Positions 33,858 through 45,898 of a stretch of DNA of 64,000 nucleotides are shown piece by piece. Positions within the stretch are counted from its first letter, which is position 1; every line of letters begins with the position of its first letter. The DNA lies in NCBI GenBank assembly GCA_032821775.1, contig JAVLRN010000012.1:1674001-1738000 (forward strand), written 5' to 3'. The notes beneath the pieces are model-generated. The model had not been told where the DNA came from. It did no database searches and saw only the letters and a list, made by a program, of their open reading frames with translations. The DNA is from Sanguinoderma infundibulare. Taxonomy: Eukaryota; Basidiomycota; Agaricomycetes; Polyporales; Polyporaceae. Position numbers and translations under genes: made by a program.

Positions 33858-36691
33858 ATGTCCTACTCTGACTACCCCTCCTCGCCCCAGTCCCCGGGCG
33901 GCATGTCCGCCCGCCGCCTCACAAACAGGAACACCAACCGTTACAGCGTCACCGCGCTCTTCAGCATGGCTGCCGAGCAGGACGTCGAGGTTGAGGATGA
34001 GCTCGGCCGCGGTACGTCAACTCGCTCCTCTGGCGCGTTCCTGTTACTTACATTGTTCTTTACCGTTCTAAAGCCCAAAAGCGGCTCAGGGAGCTCAAGT
34101 CCCGGATATCTGCTCAGTCAAAGCGTAACTTTGTGCTCGAGCGAGATGTCCGTTTTCTTGACTCCCGTATTGGCCTGCTCATCCAAAACCGTATGGCTCT
34201 TGACGAGGTGCGTACTCTTAACTCCATTATGTGGCATCCGCTCATGTCCCCGCAGCAAAACGAAGTGGAGAAGCACTTGGAGGAAGTCGACGCGACCGAG
34301 GGGCACTACCCCGACGACCGCAAACTTCAACAGTACTCGAACCTCTTCTTTCTCCTCCAGTCCGAGCCTCGACATATCGCTGCCTTATGCCGTCTCGTCT
34401 CCTTGACCGAGATCGACACCCTTCTCCAGACGGTCATGTTCACGCTCTACGGAAACCAGTACGAGTCAAGAGAAGAACACTTGCTCTTGACAATGTTCCA
34501 GTCCGTGCTTTCCTCTCAGTTCGAAACCGCGACCGAGTTTGGGTCTCTCCTTCGTGCCAATACCCCTGTCTCCCGTATGATGACCACCTACACTCGTCGC
34601 GGGCCCGGTCAGAGCTACCTCAAGAGCGTGCTTGCCGAGCGGATCAACAGCCTCATAGAGCACAAAGACCTCAACCTAGAGATTAACCCCGTCAAGGTCT
34701 ATGAGCAGATGATCCAGCAGATCGAGGAGGAGACCGGTTCGTTGCCCCCCAACCTACCCCGCGGAGTGCCCCCAGAAGTTGCGGCCGCCAACGCGGACGT
34801 GCAGGCCATCATCGCGCCCCGATTGACGATGCTCATGGAGATCGCCAACTCGTTCCTGCTCACCATCATGGAGAGCATGGAGAGCGTCCCGTACGGTATC
34901 CGGTGGATCTGCAAGCAGATTCGCAGCTTGACAAGGGTATGTGGTGACGGTTACCATTCCGCGAGGGCGTTTATGCTTATTTGCCTGCGCAATCCCTTAT
35001 TCCTCGCGTCTCAATCTCGTTCGTTTAGCGGAAGTACCCAGACGCAACCGACTACGCTATCTGCTCCCTGATAGGCGGGTTCTTCTTCCTTCGCTTCATC
35101 AACCCCGCGATTGTCACGCCACAAGCATATATGCTTGTAGAAGGCGTTCCCGCGAAGCATCCGAGGCGGACATTGACCTTGGTACGCGTTTATGGTTAGT
35201 CGCATAACCTGTCCTGACTCATGGCGTTCCTAGATCGCCAAGATGTTGCAGAACCTTGCCAACAAGCCGTCATACGCGAAGGAGGCGTACATGATCACGC
35301 TCAACCCGTTCGTAGAGAACAACAAGGCGCGGATCAACCAGTTCTTGAACAACCTATGTGAAGTTGGAGACTTTTACGACACCCTAGAGGTGCGTGCGTG
35401 CATTGGATCCCGTGTGCATGTCCTGACTCTTGGGGATAGATGGACCAATATATGGCCTTGTCGAAGAAGGACCTTGTTATTAACATTACTCTCAACGAGT
35501 TGTACAACACCCACTCTCTGATCCTCCAGCACATCGAAGTCCTCGTACGTGCATACGTTTCCCTAAGGGTAATCAACTAACCGCCCCTGGCGCAGTCGCC
35601 AAACGACAAACAACACCTACGAATCCTCACCGACGAACTCGGTGCTGCTCCACCCCAGGTCCCCCGGAAGGAGAACCGGACCATCGAGCTGCCGCTATAC
35701 AGCCGGTGGGAGACGCCCGTGCAGGACATCCTCATGGACTCTGTCTCGCCCTCGGACATGCTTTACATGGAAGCTAAGTCGATCTTCGTGCAGCTTATCC
35801 GATCGATCCCCGGATTGGCAGAGAAGCGGCCCTACAACCTCGCCGCGATCGCCGAGCGCGCGGCGACGACCAAGGACGCGACGCTCGTCCGCAAGGGCAT
35901 CAAGGTCAAGGAGATGCTGCGCGAGCTCGAGGAGCAAAAGATCGTCGACCGCGCCGACGGCTACAAGCTCATGCAGGACGAGGTCTCGGCGGAGCTAGTC
36001 CACCTCGGCAACCTGCGCGAGAAGGTGCTGCTCGAGACCAAGAGCCTCGACGCGGTGTACAAGACGATCTGCGACCACAACAACTACCTCCGCAGCCAGC
36101 TCGAGCAGTACAAGGCGTACCTGCAGAACGTCAGGCTCACGGCCTCGAAGGACAAGGGGCAGTCGACGGGCGTGGGCGTCGTCACCGTCGGTGGGAAGGA
36201 GAAGAAGCCCGCGAAGCCGGTCGTGCATGGCCCGTACCGGTTCACGCACGCACAGCTCGAGAAGGAGGGGATTATCGTCGAGAGCAACGTGCCCGACAAC
36301 AGGTCAGTTGCCGCCGTTTTACCTATGTTGTCGCGCGTTTCGTTTGAGCGGCTTTACTCACGCCGGCGGGGTCATTCACGTGTCGCAGGCGGCCGAACAT
36401 CTACTTCAACTTCACCTCTCCAACACCCGGCACGTTCATCATCGCGCTGCACTATAAGGGTCGGGAGAAGGCGATCTTGGAGATGGACCTCAACATCGAC
36501 GATCTCCTTGAGAAGGTAAGCTGACTACCGCCGTACTGCATCCGTCCGTCCGCGCCGCTGAATGCGATGTGAATCTCCCCTTCCTGCCTATACAGCAAAA
36601 AGACAACAAGCACCTTTTGGACCTCGAGTACGTGCAGCTCAACGTGCCGAAAGTGCTCGGTCTCCTCAACAAGATCTTCACGAAACGATGA
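33858..36691 (+). CDS. gap1: Ras GTPase-activating protein (Gap1/Sar1 type, RasGAP plus RasGAP_C)
   Basis: ATG 33858 (MSYSDYPSSPQSPGG) to TGA 36689-36691, about ten exons, around 780 residues. After a disordered start comes a coiled segment (QKRLRELKSRISAQSKR, LERDVRFLDSRIGLLI). The RasGAP domain follows: SRMMTTYTRRGPGQSYLKSV, ICKQIRSL, then FFFLRFINPAIVTPQAYML, the FLRFINPA signature of the family, and IAKMLQNLANK. The C-terminal RasGAP_C domain carries RWETPVQDILMDSV, KVKEMLRELEEQKIVDRAD and ends in LNVPKVLGLLNKIFTKR. This order matches the fission-yeast Gap1/Sar1 and IQGAP-related group, without IQ or calponin domains. It would speed GTP hydrolysis by Ras and so damp cAMP or mating signals. 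The arginine finger probably lies upstream in the RasGAP domain; I did not place it with certainty. Confidence 0.92.
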
Positions 36692-37383
36692 GCGGCATCC
36701 GTTACCCCCTTGTCCTCCGGCGCTCGGGATTCTCCCCTTCTCCTTCTCTCTCTATCCGTTTTTGTGAAATTTGATGCCTCCGCCCACGATTACGCCCCCA
36801 CGCTCGTTTAGTCCTCTTTCCCCGTGCTACCCCCGACAACCATATCTACACGATCTTTCCACGCCCGCTCTTTATTTTCTCGTCCCGGTCTTTGTCTACC
36901 CTGAACCTCGTCGCATCGCGTCCTCTCGCTCACTGAGCCCTCCGTATGATTATCAACACACCCGGGGCTCTTCGTTGCTGTCACAGTCTCCTCTCTCCCT
37001 ATATACCTATACCTTTATTCTTGCCTCACGAAGACTTGCAAAGTCCCGCGCACTCGGGTTGTAACACAGAATCCGTCCCCCCGTCCATCCGTGTGTGTCT
37101 GTTCGTTCGATATTTTTTGTTTTATCCTTTGCGCCGACTGTTATATCCCAGTTCCTTTCCATCCTTCTCTCTCCTCTCCTCACACTCTCAGTCCCGTCGT
37201 CCTCTCGAACCTCTCGCCCCTTTGGCAGGATATGTATCAGTGGTATATCTCATGTATGCACGCCTTCTGGACTAATCGCGTTGTTGTCGATCCGCCAGCG
37301 AAGGAAACTCGAACTCGGGCACATCGATATTACAAATGAAAGGATATGCTAGGGGAACGCGCAACAGCAGCCAGTCAGGACTT
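36692..37383. other. Intergenic between convergent RasGAP and telomerase genes
   Basis: Strongly pyrimidine-rich on the plus strand from 36700 to 37220 (CTCTCC and TCTTTC runs). Holds both 3' flanks. No gene is seen. Confidence 0.55.
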
Positions 37384-40300
37384 TCAGAAGCAGAGCAATG
37401 TCAGCGTGGAAAGTCCCTCGGCGACGACGCCCCGGAACTGCTTCTTGAAGCGTCGGTACTTGGGCAGCGAGAGGTCGAAGCGGAGCGACTTGAGCAGCTT
37501 GGTGTACGCGTGCGGCTTGCGCGAGAGGACGGTGTGGAAGGCGTGGATGCCGAGCCACGTCACTTGTGGCTTTTGGACGATGGCCCGCGCGCCGAGCTTC
37601 GTCGCGAGCTTGTGGCCCGCCTTGGTGCATGTCGAGGTGTAGGAGAAACGGAGGGTCTCCCGGATCGTCCCTGGCGTCGTCGTCGTTCGCGTGAGCAACC
37701 TGACGCCTTCCCCGATGAAAGGGGAGGATGAGACGTACGCATGATGAACGCGTGGCTCTTGTCGACGTCGAGGCCCCACTGGCGGAGGTAGTGGTGCATC
37801 TTCATCGCGAGCACGGTGAAGTTCTGGTAGACGTTGACGTAGATCGCGTCTCGCGAGTTCAACCCGGCGTCGTTGTAGATGATGTGGCTCTTGGACTTGG
37901 CCAGTCTGCACGCGCACTCGTATTAGCGATAGCACGACGCAGTCAACAATGAGGAATACATACTGCATCATCTTGTAGGCAAATGCCGCGCCCGGGCGAC
38001 GGCCATACTCGACTGTCAACGAGTCTTGCAGATCTGGATGGGGTCGATCCGAACGCAGGCTAAGCTTTGTGGCGCCAGGGCTTTTGTGGCCTAGAGAGAG
38101 CGCACTCACAAGTTTCGTTGTAGCGCGCGTAGTCCACGGTGACGGACAAGTCTGACATGTTGATAGAATATCCGCACCACGGGAAGACTATGCCCCCACG
38201 CAGATCGTGAGATGAAGCCGAGACACAAATCATTGAGAAAGGAGGTTGAGGGGAATACATACCTTTTGACCGCGGATCGACGATGTTGGCGAGCGCCGGA
38301 TGGTCAAAGTTCATGAGGCTCTTGTCCTTGGATATAAAACACCCGTATTCGGGATGACCTGAGGAGCGGACTGCTTAAAAAGACAGTCGAGGGGGCTGAA
38401 GAACTGGACGTACCCTCGAAAACCATATCGTAGAACTTGTTAGCCCTCGTCAGGCTAGTCGTGATGAGCAGCCAGTCGTCGATCAACCTCATCAGACACT
38501 AGATCCAGGCGGAAAGGAAGGCGAAGGGAAAGAAAGTCAGAGTCAGCGCCGCCCGTTGAAGCACCCCCAGTCGGTGAGAATGAAAGCCTACGCATTGAGG
38601 ATCCTCTGTGAACCTGAACACCCGACGCTCGAGATCCCCATAAAAGAACGAAGACAGGATCGCGGAGAGGACCGAGCCCTGCGGTATGCCGACCACCTGG
38701 CGGTAGTACTCGTCCCCGATCTTTACCAGGTTCTCGGTGATGTGCTCCTCGAGGAGCGCGATGATCTCCTGCCTCCGCGAGTACGGGTATACCACCTGTT
38801 GATGTTGAACGGTCGGCGCCATGACATGACAACCCTAAAGGACGAGGTAGTGCGAACACATACCTGGTCGACAAAGACAGTATTCCGCAGAACGTCGGCG
38901 AGGTGCGCGGCATACGCGAGGAAGTGCGGATGGTCGTCTTGTGGGAAACGCAAATGCTGGTCAACGCTTGTCATGCCATATCCACCAACTCGTCCTCACC
39001 TCCAGGAATCGCTTTCTTGACGTATTTGCGCTGGATCTTCTCTCCAGCCTTGTTGACGGTACCGTACCGCTGTATCATGTACGTATCCTATCACAAGGGT
39101 TGAGCATTTCCCCATCCTCTTTCGGTCACCATGGTACGAACCTCGGAGAGTAGGTCCCGCAGGATGCCAAGCAGCTTTGTCTGCTCGATTGTGTCGAAGC
39201 ACGCTTGAACATCGACCTTGACGAAGTACAGCTTCGGTCTGCGCAGAGCTATCTAAGTATCCTAGAGGTCATCACGGTAGATGTCGCTTACAATTTCGCT
39301 TTCGGGTTCCCTCCAGTCAACCTCGTCTTGAACGACTTAAGCTTCGCATATACCTCGTTAGGCCCGAACACCGACGCTCCAAGAAGCTCCGGCTGACGTT
39401 CCTGCAGAACAGGGCCAAGGTGTGAGCTTAAGCCGCCAGGGCATCGCACTCCCCGAAATGCGGCTTCTTTATGAACATGCCTTCTCGTACGTCAAAATCC
39501 GGAACGCTGCCTGGAGGATCTGGTTGATCGACTGCGACGGCTTCAACGGATCCTGTAGCAACCAACCCGCATAAGCTCCTGGTTTCAAACTCAACTCTTA
39601 CCCGCGACGCGAACCGTACCTTCTCGAGGCGTCTCCGGAGGTTGACGATCGGCCGCACGCCCGTCTTCTTCGGCAGCAGGCGTACGAACGAGAACCCCAG
39701 CTTCCGCTGCCGCAGGATCTCCTGCGCCTCAAGCTGGCAACGTCAAGTCAACCTCAGTTGCTGAATATATGTGAGGCCAATGCATGCACGCAAGTGACAT
39801 ACCTGGTCGATGCGCCGGAAGGTGTCCGTGCTCAACTTCTGAACGAGCGGGGCGCACAGTGTGTGCCAGTCATCGTGTCGGAAGTAGAGCACTCTATTGC
39901 GGAACGCGGACGACTCTGTCACGTAGAACGTCGTCTATATGTGCGCATCGACTACATTAGAGCGAATCCTTTTCTCGAAGTGAGCAAATACCCACCTTGA
40001 GCAGCGGGATGAGGAACCCGTCAAAATACCAGAACAAAAACTCCTCGAGCAGCTCGCGCCGCTTCAGCGCGTCCGTCACCGACACCCTCGCCTGCTTCAG
40101 CGCGCCGGGGGTGTGCGACAAGAGCCAGTCGCAGTCCGCGGTCCGGAACCCCTGGAGGACGTTGTGCACGGTCGACGTCTCGTACCGGCGGGCTGTGATA
40201 ATGTGCTTGACATCTACGTGTCATATCCCGGTCAAGCTGCGGCAGGAGAGGAAAGAGCGGAGAGGGGAAGGAAAAACCCACACTGCATGGCGACCTCGAA

Positions 40301-42229
40301 GTTGTGGTTGCTCCCCCAGAACGCCTTCGGGACGACAGCCTTGGTCGCCAGTACTGCGTAGCGGAAGACCTTGCCCGCGTCGCACGCGAACTCGGCAAAG
40401 CGGGGCTTATACTTTGCCTGCTTCCGCGCTTGGGAGGGTATGTGTGGTAGGACGGGACGTCCGGCCGAGTCGAGGGAGATGCTCGTCTCCGCTGCGCTTG
40501 GTTGGGTCTGGAGCTGGATCGATGTCTCCGACATCAATTCCTGACGGCACAGGTTGAACGCGTCTAGCTAGCAACGGCTTATCAACAAAGGGACACACCA
40601 GGATGACGCTGCTATCCAGAGGCGAGCTTTTGTCGCCCATGAGCTGCCAGACGATCAGCTCCTGAGCGCATTCGTGCCGGAGGACGTGCAAAGTACCTTG
40701 GATGGACATGCTGTGTCGAGGAGCATCTTGTATTTGCACTTGCGATGCCTCCAGATCATCTTCTCCAGGGACTCCAAGACGTGTTTGAGTCTCTTCGGCG
40801 TCTTACATGGACCCTTGCTCTACTCGTACCCGCTCTTCAGCACGCTCTATGTACTGCCTAAATTGAGGTTCCTACCTTGATCTCCTGCTCCCTATTCAAG
40901 TAGTCTGCCATCCGGAACGACGCGTACTTGCCCGAGGACCCCAAGCTGAACGCATTACTGAGCTCATACTGCCTGGGAAAGACATATCTCGCCAAATGCC
41001 TGGCATGTTCCATCTGCTGCCGGGGATCGGGGTCGATCGACATGGCATTTGTCGGCAGGCTGCTGGAGTGCCACGCCGGGTAGAAGCGGTTGAGCACATC
41101 TATGCACCGCTTTCAGTCAGAGATGCTGGGAGCTGCATGTATCCGCTCACGTTTTGGGGGCAATCCGACGATGATTCTAGCTGTATGCGGGACAAACGAC
41201 GGGCGAGAGTAGAACATTCGCGCGCGGCGGAACGCAACGTCTGCCGGGGCGACCCTATGAGTACATCAATCCTCGGACGAACGGCGCTGATATCGTGGAT
41301 ATGCGTACTTGTTCGGGTCATCGATGGGAATGAGCTTGCGCTTGTTTACAGCGGTTGTATGCCCCTGTTTCTGACGCTTCGGGGGTGGCTCCTCGCAGTA
41401 ACCAACCATACATCGTCTCTTGGTTCCTCGGGGGCGAGCATGGCGCGCGTCTTGTTCAGGAGTATTCCTGCCCTCTTGTGTCTGGACAGGCACAGATACC
41501 GGAGGCTTCATATGTAGAACCGGGTCCCCGGTCAACTGACAGAAACAGCCGTTTGGGAGAGAGGCGAAGATGGAAGTCTCTGTAAGCAAATGAAGCATAG
41601 CGTCTTCGCCTATCCTATAGTATGCGCTCAGAACGGGTATACGAGAATATTGCACCGTTTGGCGTACCTCTGAAGCAGGGTGTCCCACTCCGTCGCTTGG
41701 AGCGCAGTGACCATCGTGTTAACGAAGTAGTTGGTCAATGGAACGCGACCGGTGCCGATCCTGCTCCTCGAATCCTGTTGGCTGGCCTTGCGATACCCCG
41801 CGGTTATGATGTTGGATGGTCGTCCGCTTCTCACCCTGAGGAAGAGCTTCTCTTGAGCTCTGTCGACGACCTAAGGACGAGTATTAGCCGTACGCATTAT
41901 ACGTTGCGCGTGGTGTGGCTACTTACGTCTTGCATGTGGGACATGGGCTGCACAGGAACGAAATGCTTCAAGTTCGCTGGAGGAACGTTAGATGCGACAT
42001 AGGAAGTTTCCAGCAGAGATTTGTATCGAGTGGTGTCGCCGTCATTGACGATGTGGATGTCGAGTGCTGGGGAGTCAAGGATGGAGCCGAGGTAGGTGTG
42101 CAGGGTAGAAAGGACGGGGTAGTACGCGTTGAGCACGGCCAGCGCTGGGCTTGGCTGGGTTGTGCCCGCTGCAGAGGCCATCGAGGAGACCGAGACCGAC
42201 GGTGAGGAGCCAAGCCTTGAAGAGGCCAT
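37384..42229 (-). CDS. TERT: Telomerase reverse transcriptase (TERT)
   Basis: A large gene with about 15-20 short exons, ATG 42229 (MASSRLGSSPSVS) to TGA 37386-37384. N-terminal region: HFVPVQPMSHMQDVVDRAQE and IGEDAMLHLLTETSIF, then LPNGCFCQLTGDPVLH. RNA-binding (CP/T) region: MLLDTACPSK (about 40.70 kb), FLFWYFDGFLIPLLK and TTFYVTESSAFRNRVLYF (about 39.9-40.07 kb). Reverse transcriptase motifs follow in order: motif 1 SFVRLLPKK (39.69 kb), motif 2 RPIVNLRRR, motif A YFVKVDVQACFDTIE (39181-39240), motif B' VVGIPQGSVLS (38643-38702), motif C LIDDWLLIT (about 38480), motif D GCFISKDKSLMNF and the primer-grip motif E PWCGYSINM (38167-38188). The catalytic Asp residues in A and C are all present. 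The thumb extends to the end. The enzyme adds telomere repeats using the telomerase RNA. It is single copy here, converging on the RasGAP gene. Confidence 0.94.
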
Positions 42230-42529
42230 CTGGCGTCACAAGCCACGCGTCTCGTACGCGACCACGTGAGCCCTCGTCACGCGTCTCGTCACTTTGCTGC
42301 GGCAGCGCTTCGGTAAAGTTCTAGCACCCGCTCGATTCGAGCACACTCGCACGCAGCGCCGATCGTAGCCGCGATATCGACCAAAGCGCAATGCGGACGT
42401 GGGATATGTGGGGATGGTACATTGGGAATGATACAGACAGCAAGGAGCGGCAGGAGAGCAATGGGATAGTACACGAAACGAAGTCAGCGATGCTACAATC
42501 ATACTTCTCGGTCTAGTCGACCACCTCTT

Positions 42530-43584
42530 TCAATCCTTGGCCAGGTCTACCTTCTCCTTGTTCAAAAATCCTGCCCAAACGAAACGCATGCATCAGCAGC
42601 GTTACGACGACACGATCGCAGGACGAGACCCACCCTTCATCTTCTGATTGTGCTTCTCCGTCACCTCCTTATCCCGCGCACGCACCTTCACAAGCTCCTC
42701 CTCGCACGCCTGCTTGTCTGCACGCAACCCAACACAAACACACATCAGCACGACCCCGACCTGAGACGAACCCAGCACCGCCCCAGACGCACCGTTGGGG
42801 TCCCCGTCCTTAATGAGCTCCTCCAAGATCTTCTCCGCCTTCTCAAAGTACCCCTGCTCCTTGAGCCCGCGCGCCTTCCGGAACGACGCCTTGTAGTTCT
42901 TCTTGTTCAGGCTCAGCGCCGCGTCCGCCGTCTCGATCGCCCGCTTCCAGTTCCCGTTCTTCAGGTGCGCCTGCGACATGTTCGAGTAGATCTTCTCCGC
43001 GAGCGTATCCACCTAGCCATACATCAGCATCGATCATGTACTCGGATAGGGGACCGACGCACCTCCGTCTTCTGCTTCTCCTCAGAAGCTTGGTTTACCG
43101 CATCAATCGGTGGTGGTTGCGGCACGGGCTGCCCCAGTGCCCTCTGCGTCGCGTTCCTAGCAGCTTACAGTGAGCACTGCAGAACAATGGCGCAGGCCCC
43201 CACTCCCCAGCACGTACTTGTCGAGCCCCTTCAAGAACAGGAGGGCCTGAGCAAAGCGTAGTCATATCAGTACGCCACTCCGCCACAACAATGTCAATAT
43301 TGCCTTAGCATACTTCATGGTAATTCCTCAGAGCTACGTGTGGCACAAAGGCCAAGTTCGTGAGCACAGAAAGGAGGTCGGCCCAGAGCAAGCCAGAACT
43401 CACCTCCGGCGAGGTCATTGTTCTTGAACGCCTCGTCCCCCGCCGCCTTCTTCTCCAACGCCGTCTTGTACTTCTCTCCCACATCGCCCCCCGCAGAGAG
43501 GTTGGAGGGCGTCGTTTGCTCGCCCGCGGCCTCTCCCGCCTGAGGCTGCTGCTGTTCGTCGACTTGCTCGGTGATTTCAGCCAT
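42530..43584 (-). CDS. Tetratricopeptide-repeat (TPR) protein
   Basis: Seven exons. ATG 43584 gives MAEITEQVDEQQQPQAGE. A TPR array follows: EKYKTALEKKAAGDEAFKNN, DLAGALRNYHEALLFLKGLD, then a Pro-rich loop (QPVPQPPPIDAV), KIYSNMSQAHLKNGNWKRAI, ETADAALSLNKKNYKASFRK and GYFEKAEKILEEL. A charged helix (VRARDKEVTEKHNQKMKG) leads to the end at TGA 42532-42530. The NYxxALLF repeat followed by NxSQAHLKxGNWKRAI resembles the three-repeat clamp of Hsp90/Hsp70 co-chaperones and immunophilin tails, but no partner domain is present. It may be a small stand-alone co-chaperone. About 220 residues. Its start faces the gene at 43866, giving a 280-base shared promoter. Confidence 0.82.
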
Positions 43585-43865
43585 AGCTCTTGGGTTACAC
43601 GCGACCTGGGTGAACTGGAGATGGATGGAAGTGGACGGAAGGGAGAGGTCGGTTTCAAGTACGCGTATTGGCCTCGAGGGCGCCTGATGACCCTATCTGC
43701 AGGCATTTCCGAAAGCGGCCTCCACGCGCTCTCCACGCGACAATCCCGTTAATGTTATGTACGATATCTGGTTATCGCGCGAAATATCTGGTTATCGTGT
43801 GAAATCCCACTAAACGTCGTGAACGCGGGTGCAGCGCAACGACCAGAACCCCCACTCGCGCCGTC

Positions 43866-44356
43866 ATGTCCCTCCTTGCGAACATCGTCGGCTTCTCCCT
43901 CGTCGGGCTCGCCGCTCGCGTAGGCCAACTCGGTATCCAGAAACGCCCTATCCTTGACAGTGCGTCTTGCGTTCTCCGTCCCAACTCCCTAGTGCCCATT
44001 GACTGACCTGTCCTGTGTTCCCCCGCCTCTATGACCCGGTGTCTCTATTCACCTCTTTGTCGATCCCCGCATGCCTCATCCTCTCCCTTGTAAAACGTGC
44101 TGCGCGACATCTGTCCGTCCACATGCTATACCCATGCCCTTCCGTATGCCGCCCCCAACATCCCGCTCCGACATCCCCAACTCGAAACGCAACCGCGCCT
44201 CCAGACCCGATCGGCCACGCCATCGCCATGGGCACCTTCGGCGTCGCCGGCTACTGGGCGTACCACTGGGACCAGCGCGCCGCCGTCCTCCTCGCGCAGA
44301 AGCGCGCCGAGATCTCGGAGCGACGGGCGAAGGCGGAGGGAGCCCCGTCATCATAG
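43866..44356 (+). CDS. Small inner-membrane protein, probable complex I accessory subunit
   Basis: Two exons: 43866-43959 (MSLLANIVGFSLVGLAARVG and QLGIQKRPILD) and 44215-44356 (PIGHAIAMGTFGVAGYWAYH, WDQRAAVLLAQKRAEISERR), stop TAG at 44354-44356. The 78-residue product has two short hydrophobic helices and a basic tail. The spacing of RxxQLGIQKRP and GHxIAMGxFGVAGYWA resembles fungal NUXM-like small subunits of NADH:ubiquinone oxidoreductase. That assignment rests on my memory of the family and is moderate. The 255-base intron is long for this genome and contains frames on both strands, but the phases join exactly (GAC A / AC CCG). Shares a divergent promoter with the TPR gene. Confidence 0.65.
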
Positions 44357-45898
44357 GTGGAAAGGTGGAGGCAAGGTAGATATCTGGTGAGTGCGTTTGC
44401 GTTTATGTGCGGGATCCGAGTGTCCTCACGGGGTTGTATCTGCGTAGACCGACAGTACCATACGCGCACACACCCATGCTGTCCGTTTGCACCGCTGTAA
44501 TCGCTCTCCTGTAGAGAGTCTGGCAGGCCCTGTCGTCCTATGAAGCGTTCCCGGACGTCATACGCTCGTGCACGTAAGACCGCTCAGCGGGCATCGGAGG
44601 CCAGAAAACCGCCAGCAAGTCAGCGAAGACCCATGACAACATCTTGTATTCGTGCCCATACACAATTTTCTGAGTGGCTTTTCAAAGGCCTTGATACAAC
44701 GCGCTCAGCATGAGCGAGTTAAAATTACCGCAGTGGATTAGTTCCCTATACACATCCCTGTTTCCTTGAGGCAGACTGTACTGGCAGCCAATTGCAACTC
44801 TAATCGCACGTTACATCGCACGTAAACCTCACTGAGAAACACTCGAACCAGCAGCCATTCAAAACTACACGGATTGTGATTGATATCGACGGCGAAGGTG
44901 GGGACCGAAGCAGCACCTAGATGATCTGATGTACACGAATTATCCCAGTAGCGGAACATAATACACGGAGAACGCAAAAGCATAGAGAGGGACCCCAAAG
45001 GACGCGTGCGCAGCATACGAAAAGGGAATTTTGTTGAACGCATGTACAAGAAAATCTGCAACTAGAACCGCGCACGGTGCGCCGCCCCAGCCTCGCGAGC
45101 CCTCAACTAGCAGCGAGCGAGACAAAGTCCTGAGCGGCGCACGAACGAAGCGAACGGTAACAGGAAACGGCGATAACAGCAGGACGAAGTAAAATCAGCA
45201 TCTAGGCACAGGAAGTGTGAAAGCAGAAGGCGAAGGGAGCAGAAAGAGGGGAGCAAGTCGATTGCAATATAGTCACGAAGTGGGTCATTAGCACTGGGTG
45301 ATTGGATTGAATGGACTAGGAAAGGGGTTAGCAATGGTGTAGCATTGAGTGTGGAAACAACGAAATCGAGTTGACTGTACACGTGAGGGAAAGACGGCGA
45401 GAGATCAGCAGCCTATAATACACCATAGCACAACCGGTTTTTCGCCGGTATATACAGCGCGGGCCATGCGCGCGGGGACACTCTGTACATCGTCCTTGAC
45501 CGAAGTCGGCGGTGGTACGAATCGCGCGGAGCCTCGAGGGTGTGACCATGACCGTGTCTGGAATTGCGACACGAGGGCCTTGGTCGGGGTGAAAGCATCA
45601 GAGCAGAAATGGGGATGGAAGATAGAATGAGTGTGGGTCTTCCTGATGGAGTCCGAAAGGATGCGAAGGAGTGTGTTGGATCGGCAGCAGAGTGGAGGGT
45701 AGCGAGGGAGCGGGGGTAGGGAGGACTGATCAGTCTTCCAAAAGATGTGATAACGGAAGGTCAACGAGAGTGAGATGTGAGGGCCAATGGATTGGACCGG
45801 GCAATAGATATGTTGATGCGGGGGATGTCGAGACTTTAGATCCGAAAGACCTTGACGAATGAGCCAGTACCAGTTATTCATGCCGGGAACGCTGAAAC
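44357..45898. other. Intergenic or 3' UTR, about 1.5 kb
   Basis: Convergent 3' flanks. A 256-codon minus frame at 45405-46175 overlaps the last exon of the next gene in another frame and has no motif, so it is taken as a shadow. No gene is seen. Confidence 0.5.
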
